NCBI RefSeq assembly: GCF_004104055.1
Contig: NZ_QOVJ01000006.1
Span: 1-64,000, forward strand
Direction of reading: 5' to 3'
DNA from: Leeuwenhoekiella aestuarii
GTDB lineage: Bacteria; Bacteroidota; Bacteroidia; Flavobacteriales; Flavobacteriaceae
DNA length: 64,000 bases
The notes under the pieces are model-generated. The model saw nothing but the letters and a program-made list of their open reading frames with translations, had not been told where the DNA came from and made no database searches. A program made the position numbers and the translations under genes. Shown here piece by piece: positions 56,433 through 64,000 of the stretch; the stretch's first letter is position 1, and every line of letters begins with the position of its first letter.

Positions 56433-57365
56433 TTAATCTGCAACCAAACTATCTTCAAGTTTTGTTGATTCTGGCTCTTTTACAGAACCGAATAATTTTT
56501 CTTTCCAGTCGGTCCATTTGTATTTATATGCTAAAATCCCTAAAAAGATAGGATAAATTATAAGAACAGGAAAGATTATTTCTAACGTACTTGAACTATC
56601 TGCTGTAGATTTAAAAATAGCATCAGTTTGTAACGCAGAATAATCTGTAGTTACTAAAACTGCTGCTAAAAAGTTATTTCCTAAATGAAAGCCTAAGGCC
56701 ATTTCTAAACCTTCGTCCATTAAGGTCATAATGCCAAGCAAAAGTCCAGTTCCTATATAAAACACCATTGTTATTGCTCCCATCTCAGCAACTTCTGGAT
56801 TTGCAGAATGAAACACCCCAAAGAGCACACTGGTTACAATTAACGGAAACCATTTTGATTTTGAAGCGACCCCTAACTGTTGCATTAAATAGCCTCTAAA
56901 CAACCACTCTTCGAGACCTATTTGGAAAGGGAACATCAACAAACTAATTATAAATAATATTATAAAATTGGTAAGGTCAAATTGAAGAATGTAATCCTCA
57001 GGAGTCAAATAATAGGAAATTAAAAATCCGACTATTGTGAATATCAAAATTAAACTTAACGAAAAGGAAAATCTCTTAAAATCAAATTTAGACCTTGATG
57101 TTGTTAGTGAAAGTATACTTCTATTATGCAAGTATTTAACTAGGATAAAAAGCAAAATTAGAATAGGAATAAAGACCACTAAATTCAATACCAGACTGAT
57201 ATTAGTAGGGATACTTTTCATCATTTCATACATCTTATCCATGTCTTCCTGACTAGTAAATAAGAATGCTATAAAATTTAAAATGAAAATTCCCATTACC
57301 AGAGTAGTTGTAATTAAAACTTTCCACTTGGCATTATCTCCTTTATAAGCTTGTTCTATAAACAT
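56433..57365 (-). CDS. CPBP-family intramembrane metalloprotease
   Basis: This 310-residue protein has eight or so membrane helices and the CPBP (Abi) motif EExxxR at E152, E153 and R157 (LEEWLFRGYL). Further ligands are H186 in FGVFHSANPE and a late histidine in GFHLGNN. The family includes Rce1-like proteases. It lies between menC and menE, 3 bp from menC, a placement that recurs in flavobacterial menaquinone clusters, which hints at a function tied to the membrane or quinone enzymes. Confidence 0.85.
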   Translation of the reverse strand: MFIEQAYKGDNAKWKVLITTTLVMGIFILNFIAFLFTSQEDMDKMYEMMKSIPTNISLVLNLVVFIPILILLFILVKYLHNRSILSLTTSRSKFDFKRFSFSLSLILIFTIVGFLISYYLTPEDYILQFDLTNFIILFIISLLMFPFQIGLEEWLFRGYLMQQLGVASKSKWFPLIVTSVLFGVFHSANPEVAEMGAITMVFYIGTGLLLGIMTLMDEGLEMALGFHLGNNFLAAVLVTTDYSALQTDAIFKSTADSSSTLEIIFPVLIIYPIFLGILAYKYKWTDWKEKLFGSVKEPESTKLEDSLVAD

Positions 57366-57368
57366 AAA

Positions 57369-58403
57369 TTAAAATTGAAAGCTCCAGTTTTGCTGTGCAT
57401 TATACCACAACTCGCCGTGCTTAATTACCAGAGGGGAAGATACATTATTTGTATACAATGCACCAGTACCGAGACCTTGCGGGATTTTTGTACTCTTTGA
57501 ATGGGTATATTGTGCAATCGCATTGAGCCCAATGTTGCTTTCTAACGCAGAAGTAACCCACCAGCCTATCCCCTGCTCTTCAGCAATTTGTATCCAGGTA
57601 TCACATCCGCGAAAACCTCCTACCAAACTGGGTTTTAAAATAATATACTGTGGCTTAACTGTTTGCAATAATTCTTTTTGTTTTGCATAACCAAAAACAC
57701 CTATTAATTCTTCATCTAAAGCAATGGGTAACGGAGTTTGATTACAAAGTCTCGCCATTTCTTCTTCTTGGTGTTGTCTGATAGGCTGCTCTATTGAGTG
57801 AAGGTCTAAAGCAGCTAATCTTTTTAATTTCTGCAAAGCTTTATCAGGAGCAAAAGCGCCATTTGCATCAACGCGCAAGGTTATTTTTTCTTTAGGAAAC
57901 TCTTTTCTAATACCTTCTAACAACTTGATCTCGGCATCAAAATCTATTGCACCAATTTTCATTTTGATACAATCAAAACCGGTTTCTAACTTTTCATTGA
58001 TCTGATCCTGCATAAACTGAGCTTCACCCATCCAAATCAAACCATTTATAGCAATCCCCTCATTTCCTTTTGTAAATTCTGAAGGAAAAAGCTCATATGT
58101 ATTTTCTGCATTAAAAGACTTGAAAGCCATCTCGATCCCAAATTGGATACTAGGAAAACCCTCTAATTTATCATAGAGAACTTGCGCACCTAAATGGATA
58201 TTTTCACAAGCCCAACGAAGCGTTTCTTCGTAATCCGGCCGATCGTCAATACTAAGTCCGCGTAGAATTCCACATTCTCCAAAACCTATTTTACCTAATT
58301 CTTCAATTTTAATAAACCAGGTTTCTTTTTGTGTCAAAACGCCCCGCGAAGTTCCGCTGGGGCGTTTGAAGTCTAAAACATATTTTTTATAAGTTGCTTT
58401 CAA
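57369..58403 (-). CDS. menC: o-Succinylbenzoate synthase
   Basis: This 344-residue enolase-superfamily enzyme dehydrates SHCHC to o-succinylbenzoate. The barrel residues are visible: KMK in CIKMKIG, D in RVDANGAF, E in IEQPI and D/E in ALDEEL. The start is the TTG at 58403: it gives MKATYKKYVLDFKRPSGTSRG, which matches the expected family start, and no ATG lies nearby. It begins 10 bp after the UPF0173 gene stop, in the same operon. Confidence 0.88.
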   Translation of the reverse strand: MKATYKKYVLDFKRPSGTSRGVLTQKETWFIKIEELGKIGFGECGILRGLSIDDRPDYEETLRWACENIHLGAQVLYDKLEGFPSIQFGIEMAFKSFNAENTYELFPSEFTKGNEGIAINGLIWMGEAQFMQDQINEKLETGFDCIKMKIGAIDFDAEIKLLEGIRKEFPKEKITLRVDANGAFAPDKALQKLKRLAALDLHSIEQPIRQHQEEEMARLCNQTPLPIALDEELIGVFGYAKQKELLQTVKPQYIILKPSLVGGFRGCDTWIQIAEEQGIGWWVTSALESNIGLNAIAQYTHSKSTKIPQGLGTGALYTNNVSSPLVIKHGELWYNAQQNWSFQF

Positions 58404-58413
58404 AAGCTATTAT

Positions 58414-59094
58414 TTAAAGTTCTAATGAACCACCAATTTCCAGAAGGGTAAGTTCTTTTTCAACTGCAGAAAATGCTTTCTCAGCGCCTTCGTGATCGAT
58501 CTCTATATAGCCAAACGTATCATAATGGCAACCTACAATCTTATTACATTCTAGAAAATCACTGGCACGCACTGCATCTTTGATTCCCATTGTAAAATTA
58601 TCTCCTATCGGTAAAATTGCCAGATCAAGATCAAAGTCTAATGGAATCAGTTTCATATCCATTGTCAATGCGGTGTCCCCAGCCATATAGATCGTTTTTC
58701 CATCTATACTGAATATAAAACCTCCGGGTTGCCCCCCATAGCTTCCGTCAGGAAAAGAACTGGTATGAATGGCGTTAACATATTTTACTTTCCCAAAATC
58801 AAACTCCCAGCTTCCGCCGTGGTTCATTGGGTGGGTTTCGATGCCTTTGTCAGCATAATGATTTGCGATCTCATAATTACTTACAATTACAGCATCTGCT
58901 TGTTTGGCAATCGTTTCAGCATCTAGCGTATGGTCTTGATGCGCGTGTGTCAAGAATATATAATCTGGATTTAAAGATTTTATATCTATTTTATCTTTTG
59001 CAAGATCGTTCCCTGTAATAAATGGATCAGTAAGTATTGTTGCATTTTCAGTCTCAAAACCAAAACAATTCTGACCGTAATAAGTGATTTTCAT
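58414..59094 (-). CDS. UPF0173-type metal-dependent hydrolase
   Basis: This 226-residue protein has the metallo-beta-lactamase fold with metal ligands H50, H52, D54 and H55 in THAHQDHTLD, then H in AIHTSSF, D in AGDTALTMD and H in CHYDTF. UPF0173 proteins are Zn/Mn hydrolases of unknown substrate. It sits between menA and menC in this operon, which suggests a link with quinone metabolism; that is inference. Confidence 0.87.
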   Translation of the reverse strand: MKITYYGQNCFGFETENATILTDPFITGNDLAKDKIDIKSLNPDYIFLTHAHQDHTLDAETIAKQADAVIVSNYEIANHYADKGIETHPMNHGGSWEFDFGKVKYVNAIHTSSFPDGSYGGQPGGFIFSIDGKTIYMAGDTALTMDMKLIPLDFDLDLAILPIGDNFTMGIKDAVRASDFLECNKIVGCHYDTFGYIEIDHEGAEKAFSAVEKELTLLEIGGSLEL

Positions 59095-59186
59095 AATTCT
59101 TTCTCTTTTTTTTAATTGTCATTAAATTTCGACAAGGAAAGTCTTAACAGAAAATCTTGCGCTATAAGTTTTCGTTAAAAAACTAC

Positions 59187-60089
59187 TCAAAAAAGAAAGC
59201 CTACAGTAAAAAGCAGTGAAAAGAAAAAGGTAGATAATGCTACTTTTTTTAGCTCAGGATCCAACAACGCCGGACTTTCATTCTTAGCCACATAAATCAA
59301 GTGCTTGAATAAAGGGATAAAGACTAAAAAAGCAACAGCAGACCATTTATAAGTCTGCGTTATCTGAAAGAAAACCAAACTGGATGTAAATGCCCCTATA
59401 ATTAAAAAATAATGATAGTATTTTACGTTTTTCGCCCCCAGCGCTACCGCTAAAGTATTCTTATTTGCTCGTGCATCACTTAAGCGATCTCGCATATTGT
59501 TAAGGTTCAAAACCGCAATACTTAACAAACCTATAGTTATTGCAGGCAGCAAAACCACAGTTTTAAATTCTACAGCATAGAGATAATAGGTGCCCACAAC
59601 CGAAACCAAACCAAAAAATATAAATACAAAAAAGTCGCCCAGACCTCTATACCCGTAAGCGCCTTTGCCTACGGTATATTTTATAGCTGCTAAAATTGCC
59701 AACAATCCCAGTACAAAGAACAAAACTGATTGTAAAAAGTGTGTTGAGCCAAAAGCGGTATATATTAGAGCTATACTTATTAAAAGGGTCAGCATAGTTG
59801 TAAATGCCATTCCATTTTTTAATTGCTTAGCAGTAAGCAATCCACTCTGCATTGCTCGTGCAGGACCTATGCGCTCGTGGTTATCTGTACCTTTAACTCC
59901 ATCACCATAATCATTTGCAAAATTAGAAAGTATCTGAAAACCCAGAGTAGCTAACAGTGCGAGAATACAAATATCCCATCTAAAAACTCCAGCATTATAA
60001 GCCAAAGCACTTCCTACAATTATTCCGGAAATTGATAAAGGCAAGGTCCGTAAACGCGCAGCAGAAACCCACGCTTTAACTCGTGTCAT
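59187..60089 (-). CDS. menA: 1,4-Dihydroxy-2-naphthoate octaprenyltransferase
   Basis: This 300-residue UbiA-family prenyltransferase has about nine membrane helices and two Asp-rich motifs: N59-D60-xx-D63 to D69 in NFANDYGDGVKGTDN and NNMRDRLSDARANK in the second half. It attaches the isoprenoid tail to DHNA. It is first in the run menA, UPF0173, menC, CPBP, menE. The menB/D/F genes are not present in the window. Confidence 0.92.
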   Translation of the reverse strand: MTRVKAWVSAARLRTLPLSISGIIVGSALAYNAGVFRWDICILALLATLGFQILSNFANDYGDGVKGTDNHERIGPARAMQSGLLTAKQLKNGMAFTTMLTLLISIALIYTAFGSTHFLQSVLFFVLGLLAILAAIKYTVGKGAYGYRGLGDFFVFIFFGLVSVVGTYYLYAVEFKTVVLLPAITIGLLSIAVLNLNNMRDRLSDARANKNTLAVALGAKNVKYYHYFLIIGAFTSSLVFFQITQTYKWSAVAFLVFIPLFKHLIYVAKNESPALLDPELKKVALSTFFFSLLFTVGFLF

Positions 60090-60234
60090 AAGGTATTATT
60101 TAGCGTAAAAATAAGCTTATCTCTTCCGATAATAAAATTCTCTATTTGATTTTGCAGGCTGCCAAAAAAGAACGAAAGCGTTGTAGAGATACTGATTTTT
60201 ACTATTTTCACAATCTGCAATTAGTTGTAAATCT

Positions 60235-61902
60235 ATGAGAAATAACCATTTATACTTTTTAATTATTAGTTTTTTAGTCTTTGGATGTAAAAATGATTCT
60301 CAAACCGAAAATAAGATCATTTTAAAAAAAACATCTGAAGCGCCATTTATATGGGATGCAGCAAACGTTTACTTCTTACTCACCGATAGATTTAATAATG
60401 GAGATCTCAACAATGATTTAAACTTTAAGCGCACAGAGAAAACCGGAACCCTGCGAGGTTTTGAAGGTGGTGATCTAAGCGGGATTACTCAAAAAATTAA
60501 CGAGGGGTATTTTACAAAATTGGGTATTAATGCTATTTGGTTTACTCCCATTGTAGAACAGATTCATGCATCTGTAGATGAAGGTACCGGTAATACTTAT
60601 GCTTATCACGGATATTGGGCAAAAGACTGGACTGCATTAGACCCTAACTTTGGCACGTATAAAGATTTAGAAATCTTGGTGAAAACTGCACATCAGCATG
60701 GCATTCGCCTAATTATGGATGTTGTTCTAAATCACACCGGCCCTGTAACCACACAAGACCCTTTCTGGGGTGAAAACTGGGCGCGACAAGCTCCTCAATG
60801 TTCTTATGAAGATTATGAATCTACAGTTCCCTGTACTTTAGTAGCTAACCTTCCAGATATTAAAACCGAAAGTAAAGAGACCGTTGAACTTCCAGATTTC
60901 TTAATCAAAAAGTGGAAGTCAGAAAATAGATATGAACAAGAGATCGAAGAACTTAATTTATTTTTCTCAGAAAATAAACTATCCAGAACACCGCAGAACT
61001 ATATCATAAAATGGCTTACAGATTATATTAGAGACTTAGGTATAGACGCCTTTAGAGTTGATACTGTCAAACATGTAGATGAAACCAGCTGGTCTGTTTT
61101 GCGTGCTCAAGCTGATCTAGCATTCTTTAAATGGAAAAAAGAAAACAAGGAATTAGTTCTTGATGACAGTCCGTTTTATATGTTAGGTGAGGTTTATGGT
61201 TATGGTATTGCTGCAGGACGCACTTATAGTTTTGGAGATAGAGAAGTAGATTATTTCAGCAATGGTTTTGATAATCTGATCAATTTTCAATTTAAGTATG
61301 ACGCACAAGGTGATTATGAAACCCTATTTTCTAAATATGATTCCATCATTCACAATAAATTACAAGGAAAGAATGTACTCAACTATGTCACATCTCATGA
61401 TGATGGAGAGCCTTTTGACAAAATGCGAAACAAACCTTTAGAAACCGGCACAAAATTGTTGCTAACGCCAGGACTATCTCAAGTTTATTATGGTGATGAA
61501 ATCGCCAGAAATCTAAATATTCCTGACGCCAAAGGAGATGCTACTTTACGGGGCTTTATGCCTTGGAAGGATATGAATTCTGCTGAAACGAATACCATTC
61601 TCTCCCATTGGCAGAAGTTAGGAAGTTTTCGTAGAGATCACCCGGCAGTTGGTGCTGGAAAACATAAAAATCTTCAGGAAAAACCTTATGTTTTTTCGAG
61701 GAAATTATATAGAGGGAACATTGAAGATCTTGTAATCATTGGACTAGAACTTCCTTTAGGAGAAAAAGAAATCATCATAAACGGACTTTTTCCAGAAGGC
61801 ACTAAACTCAAAGACCGCTATTCTGATAAAGTAGGAACAGTGCGCAAAGATAAAATTGTATTAAATACAAACCAGACTATTTTATTACTTGAAAAATTAT
61901 AA
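60235..61902 (+). CDS. Alpha-amylase family GH13 lipoprotein
   Basis: This 555-residue protein has a lipobox at Cys18, so it is anchored in a membrane. GH13 regions are complete: DVVLNH at 162-167, nucleophile D276 in FRVDTVKH, acid/base E319 in GEVY, and D389 in TSHDD. The region II insertion and the C-terminal beta domain are normal. It resembles neopullulanase/alpha-amylase types. The next GH13 begins 4 bp later, so they form an operon for outer-membrane or periplasmic alpha-glucan breakdown. Confidence 0.9.
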   Translation: MRNNHLYFLIISFLVFGCKNDSQTENKIILKKTSEAPFIWDAANVYFLLTDRFNNGDLNNDLNFKRTEKTGTLRGFEGGDLSGITQKINEGYFTKLGINAIWFTPIVEQIHASVDEGTGNTYAYHGYWAKDWTALDPNFGTYKDLEILVKTAHQHGIRLIMDVVLNHTGPVTTQDPFWGENWARQAPQCSYEDYESTVPCTLVANLPDIKTESKETVELPDFLIKKWKSENRYEQEIEELNLFFSENKLSRTPQNYIIKWLTDYIRDLGIDAFRVDTVKHVDETSWSVLRAQADLAFFKWKKENKELVLDDSPFYMLGEVYGYGIAAGRTYSFGDREVDYFSNGFDNLINFQFKYDAQGDYETLFSKYDSIIHNKLQGKNVLNYVTSHDDGEPFDKMRNKPLETGTKLLLTPGLSQVYYGDEIARNLNIPDAKGDATLRGFMPWKDMNSAETNTILSHWQKLGSFRRDHPAVGAGKHKNLQEKPYVFSRKLYRGNIEDLVIIGLELPLGEKEIIINGLFPEGTKLKDRYSDKVGTVRKDKIVLNTNQTILLLEKL

Positions 61903-61906
61903 ACTT

Positions 61907-63652
61907 ATGTATAAATCAGTATTCTTGATGTTTATTCTTTTGGCAACTTACAGTTGTGCCGAATCAAAAAAAGATAATAAAACGACAACAGAAACCACAA
62001 ATATTGACAAAAAATGGTGGAAAGAAGCCATTGTTTACCAGATCTATCCAAGAAGTTTTCAAGATACTGATGGTGATGGCATTGGTGATTTAAAAGGAAT
62101 CATTAATCGTATGGATTATATAAAGAGCCTGGGAGTAACAGCTGTCTGGCTTAACCCTATTTACAGTTCACCAAATGATGATAACGGTTATGATGTGAGC
62201 GATTACCGGAATATTATGAGTGATTTTGGCACTATGGAAGACTTTGATAAAATGCTTTCAGAAATGCACTCCCGTGACATCAAACTTGTTATGGATATTG
62301 TTGTCAATCACAGTAGTGACGAGCACGAATGGTTTAAAGAAAGTCGAAGTTCTAGAGACAATCCATATCGAGATTATTATCACTGGTGGCCGGCAGAAAA
62401 AGGAGAACCTCCGTATCGCTACAGCCTGTTTGATGCAGAAGGAAATGCTTGGAAATATGATAAGCAAACTGATTCATATTATTTGCATTATTTTTCGCAG
62501 AAACAACCCGATCTCAATTGGGAGAATCCTAAAGTGCGTCAAGAAGTAAATGATATTCTAAAATTTTGGGCAGAAAAAGGCGTTGATGGCTTTAGACTTG
62601 ATGCTTTTCAATTTGCTGCAAAAGACACGACTTTCCCTAAATTCCCTGATGGATTTGAAAAGAATTTCATTCAATATTATGCGATGCAAGATGGTTTGCA
62701 TAAGTATCTTAAAGAAATGAATAGCGAAGTTTTTAGTAAATACGATGTAATGACTGTTGCTGAAGGTGCAGGCAGAACTCTGGAGGAGGCGCACGAACTT
62801 GTAGATGCTGACCGAAATGAAATCAATATGGCTTATGCTTTTGACGCTGTAGATATCCCAAAAGCAGATGGTTATGATTTAGCTACTTTTAAAGAAACAT
62901 TCTCAAAATGGGATAGTGCCTTTACTAAAAAAGGATGGATTTCTATATTCTTATCAAACCACGATCAGGCGCGCATGGTAAGCAGATATGCAAACGACAG
63001 CCTCGCCTACCGTGCTCCTTCAGCAAAAATGTTGAATACTTTTATATTAAGTATGCGTGGAACACCCTATTGTTATTTTGGTGATGAATTGGGAATGACA
63101 AACAACCCCAAGCTCAAAAACATAGAAGATTATAAGGATATAGCTGCCATTAATGGCTTTAAGAAAGCAAAGACCAATAATGAAGATCTGGATGAATACA
63201 TGCGTAATCTAAGATTTGGCTCTCGTGATCACGGTAGAACACCAATGCAATGGGATGCTTCTGAAAATGCTGGCTTTACCACAGGAAATCCCTGGTTACC
63301 GCTAAACCCAAATTACAAATCTGTAAATGTAAATGCAGAAGAGCAAAACGAAGAATCTGTACTGAATCACTTTAAGAAAATGACTGCGCTACGCACAAAT
63401 AACGACGTGTTGGTTTATGGTGACTATAAGTTAATTCAAAAGGAACACAAGCAGATTTATGCATTTACCAGAACACTTGACAAAGATGAAGTGCTGATTT
63501 TGTTAAATTTTAGTGAGAATGAAGCTTCATTCACTTTAGATAACCTGGCAGCGTATTCTGAAATTAAAATAAATAACTACCTTGAATTGGCGCACACGGA
63601 GTCAGAAATCACCCTAAAACCCTATCAGGCAGTTATTTTGGGAAAAGATTAA
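61907..63652 (+). CDS. Oligo-1,6-glucosidase/alpha-glucosidase-like GH13 lipoprotein
   Basis: The start is set at the ATG at 61907; a TTG at 61889 overlapping the previous gene is less likely. The 581-residue protein has a lipobox with Cys17, the calcium loop DTDGDGIGD (53-61), DIVVNH at 130-135, nucleophile D232 in GFRLDAFQF, acid/base E286 in TVAEGAG, and a NHDQAR region IV motif. The signature is that of oligo-1,6-glucosidase/dextran glucosidase relatives. It probably trims short branched or linear oligosaccharides released by the upstream amylase. Confidence 0.9.
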   Translation: MYKSVFLMFILLATYSCAESKKDNKTTTETTNIDKKWWKEAIVYQIYPRSFQDTDGDGIGDLKGIINRMDYIKSLGVTAVWLNPIYSSPNDDNGYDVSDYRNIMSDFGTMEDFDKMLSEMHSRDIKLVMDIVVNHSSDEHEWFKESRSSRDNPYRDYYHWWPAEKGEPPYRYSLFDAEGNAWKYDKQTDSYYLHYFSQKQPDLNWENPKVRQEVNDILKFWAEKGVDGFRLDAFQFAAKDTTFPKFPDGFEKNFIQYYAMQDGLHKYLKEMNSEVFSKYDVMTVAEGAGRTLEEAHELVDADRNEINMAYAFDAVDIPKADGYDLATFKETFSKWDSAFTKKGWISIFLSNHDQARMVSRYANDSLAYRAPSAKMLNTFILSMRGTPYCYFGDELGMTNNPKLKNIEDYKDIAAINGFKKAKTNNEDLDEYMRNLRFGSRDHGRTPMQWDASENAGFTTGNPWLPLNPNYKSVNVNAEEQNEESVLNHFKKMTALRTNNDVLVYGDYKLIQKEHKQIYAFTRTLDKDEVLILLNFSENEASFTLDNLAAYSEIKINNYLELAHTESEITLKPYQAVILGKD

Positions 63653-63739
63653 GCTAGCTTTAGTTATTATTTAATACCCCTAGAAATCACCCACCAAGAA
63701 GCTTTTGTATCTTAATTTTTACTAATCAATATCAGCCTA

Positions 63740-64000
63740 GTGGATACCTCTTACTTCTTTAAAAATAACGACTTGATAATTGAGTCACTTATTGGGACCA
63801 CTATAATCTTTGTTCTTATAGTGGTCTATACGCGTCTTTTTGGTCTTAAAAGCTTCAGTAAAATGACAGGATTTGACTTTGTCATAACCGTTGCCATCGG
63901 TAGTATTTTAGGTATGACCATTAATTCAGGAAATCCTTCTATTCTATTAGGGGCAGCAATCCTTTTTATTTTATACGCACTCAATTATACAGTTACCTTA
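63740..64000 (+). CDS. DUF421 (YetF-type) membrane protein, N-terminal 87 residues
   Basis: The frame is open to the right edge. It starts at a GTG at 63740 (no ATG fits in frame before the first helix) and encodes membrane helices near 15-33, 45-60 and 66-87, with the KMTGFDFVITVAIGSILG segment typical of DUF421. Function is unknown. The gene follows the GH13 pair by 87 bp without an obvious terminator, and may have its own promoter. Confidence 0.75.
   Translation, partial: MDTSYFFKNNDLIIESLIGTTIIFVLIVVYTRLFGLKSFSKMTGFDFVITVAIGSILGMTINSGNPSILLGAAILFILYALNYTVTL

Overview
The window looks like a chromosomal segment of a marine-type member of the Flavobacteriaceae (Bacteroidota); I cannot fix the genus. 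The signs are low GC, Bacteroidota promoters of the TTG / TAnnTTTG kind, near absence of Shine-Dalgarno sequences except in front of rpsU, many SPII lipoproteins, menaquinone genes, a calx-beta/thrombospondin-3 surface giant, and lineage-typical neighbours such as DUF3467 beside rpoC and tRNA genes beside tuf.

Layout. (1) 1-4381, minus: the first 1460 residues of a giant secreted surface protein that runs off the left edge. (2) 4382-5240: gene-poor. (3) 5241-6830, plus: prfC. (4) 7025-21360, minus: the information-processing block, in transcription order hpf, tRNA-Thr(TGT), tRNA-Tyr, tRNA-Gly, tRNA-Thr(GGT), tuf, tRNA-Trp, secE, nusG, rplK, rplA, rplJ, rplL, rpoB, rpoC, DUF3467. A good promoter at 21010-21039 probably drives everything from the first tRNA. 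(5) 21404-31558, minus: xerC-like recombinase, rpsU with a strong Shine-Dalgarno, acyl-CoA dehydrogenase, helix-hairpin-helix protein, two AGCS sodium/amino-acid symporters, potassium channel, PspC stub, DUF2851. (6) 31643-43906, mixed strands: lipoproteins, a PLP beta-synthase, an FtsX/LolC-type permease head-to-head with a NamZ-type muramidase, serine hydrolase, M28 peptidase, YkgJ-type protein, methyltransferase, zincin lipoprotein, coiled-coil membrane protein. (7) 43940-48483, minus: HAD phosphatase, PepSY protein, ettA, DinB and a small membrane protein. (8) 48771-53303, plus: acyl-CoA carboxylase beta subunit, orphan PAS histidine kinase, MFS exporter with a palindromic operator. (9) 53312-60089, minus: M24 peptidase and a menaquinone run (menA, UPF0173 hydrolase, menC, CPBP protease, menE). 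(10) 60235-64000, plus: two GH13 lipoproteins for alpha-glucan breakdown and the start of a DUF421 protein.

Most of the window is ordinary core genome. The parts most worth a second look are regulatory: the rpsU Shine-Dalgarno (ribosome autoregulation), the operator at the MFS promoter, an overlapping terminator/promoter at 20987-21039, a structured element at 48530-48604 that resembles a recurrent flavobacterial sequence, and two divergent genes whose start codons are 7 bp apart. I did not find a defence island, CRISPR array, insertion sequence or prophage, and I see no convincing undescribed multi-gene system.
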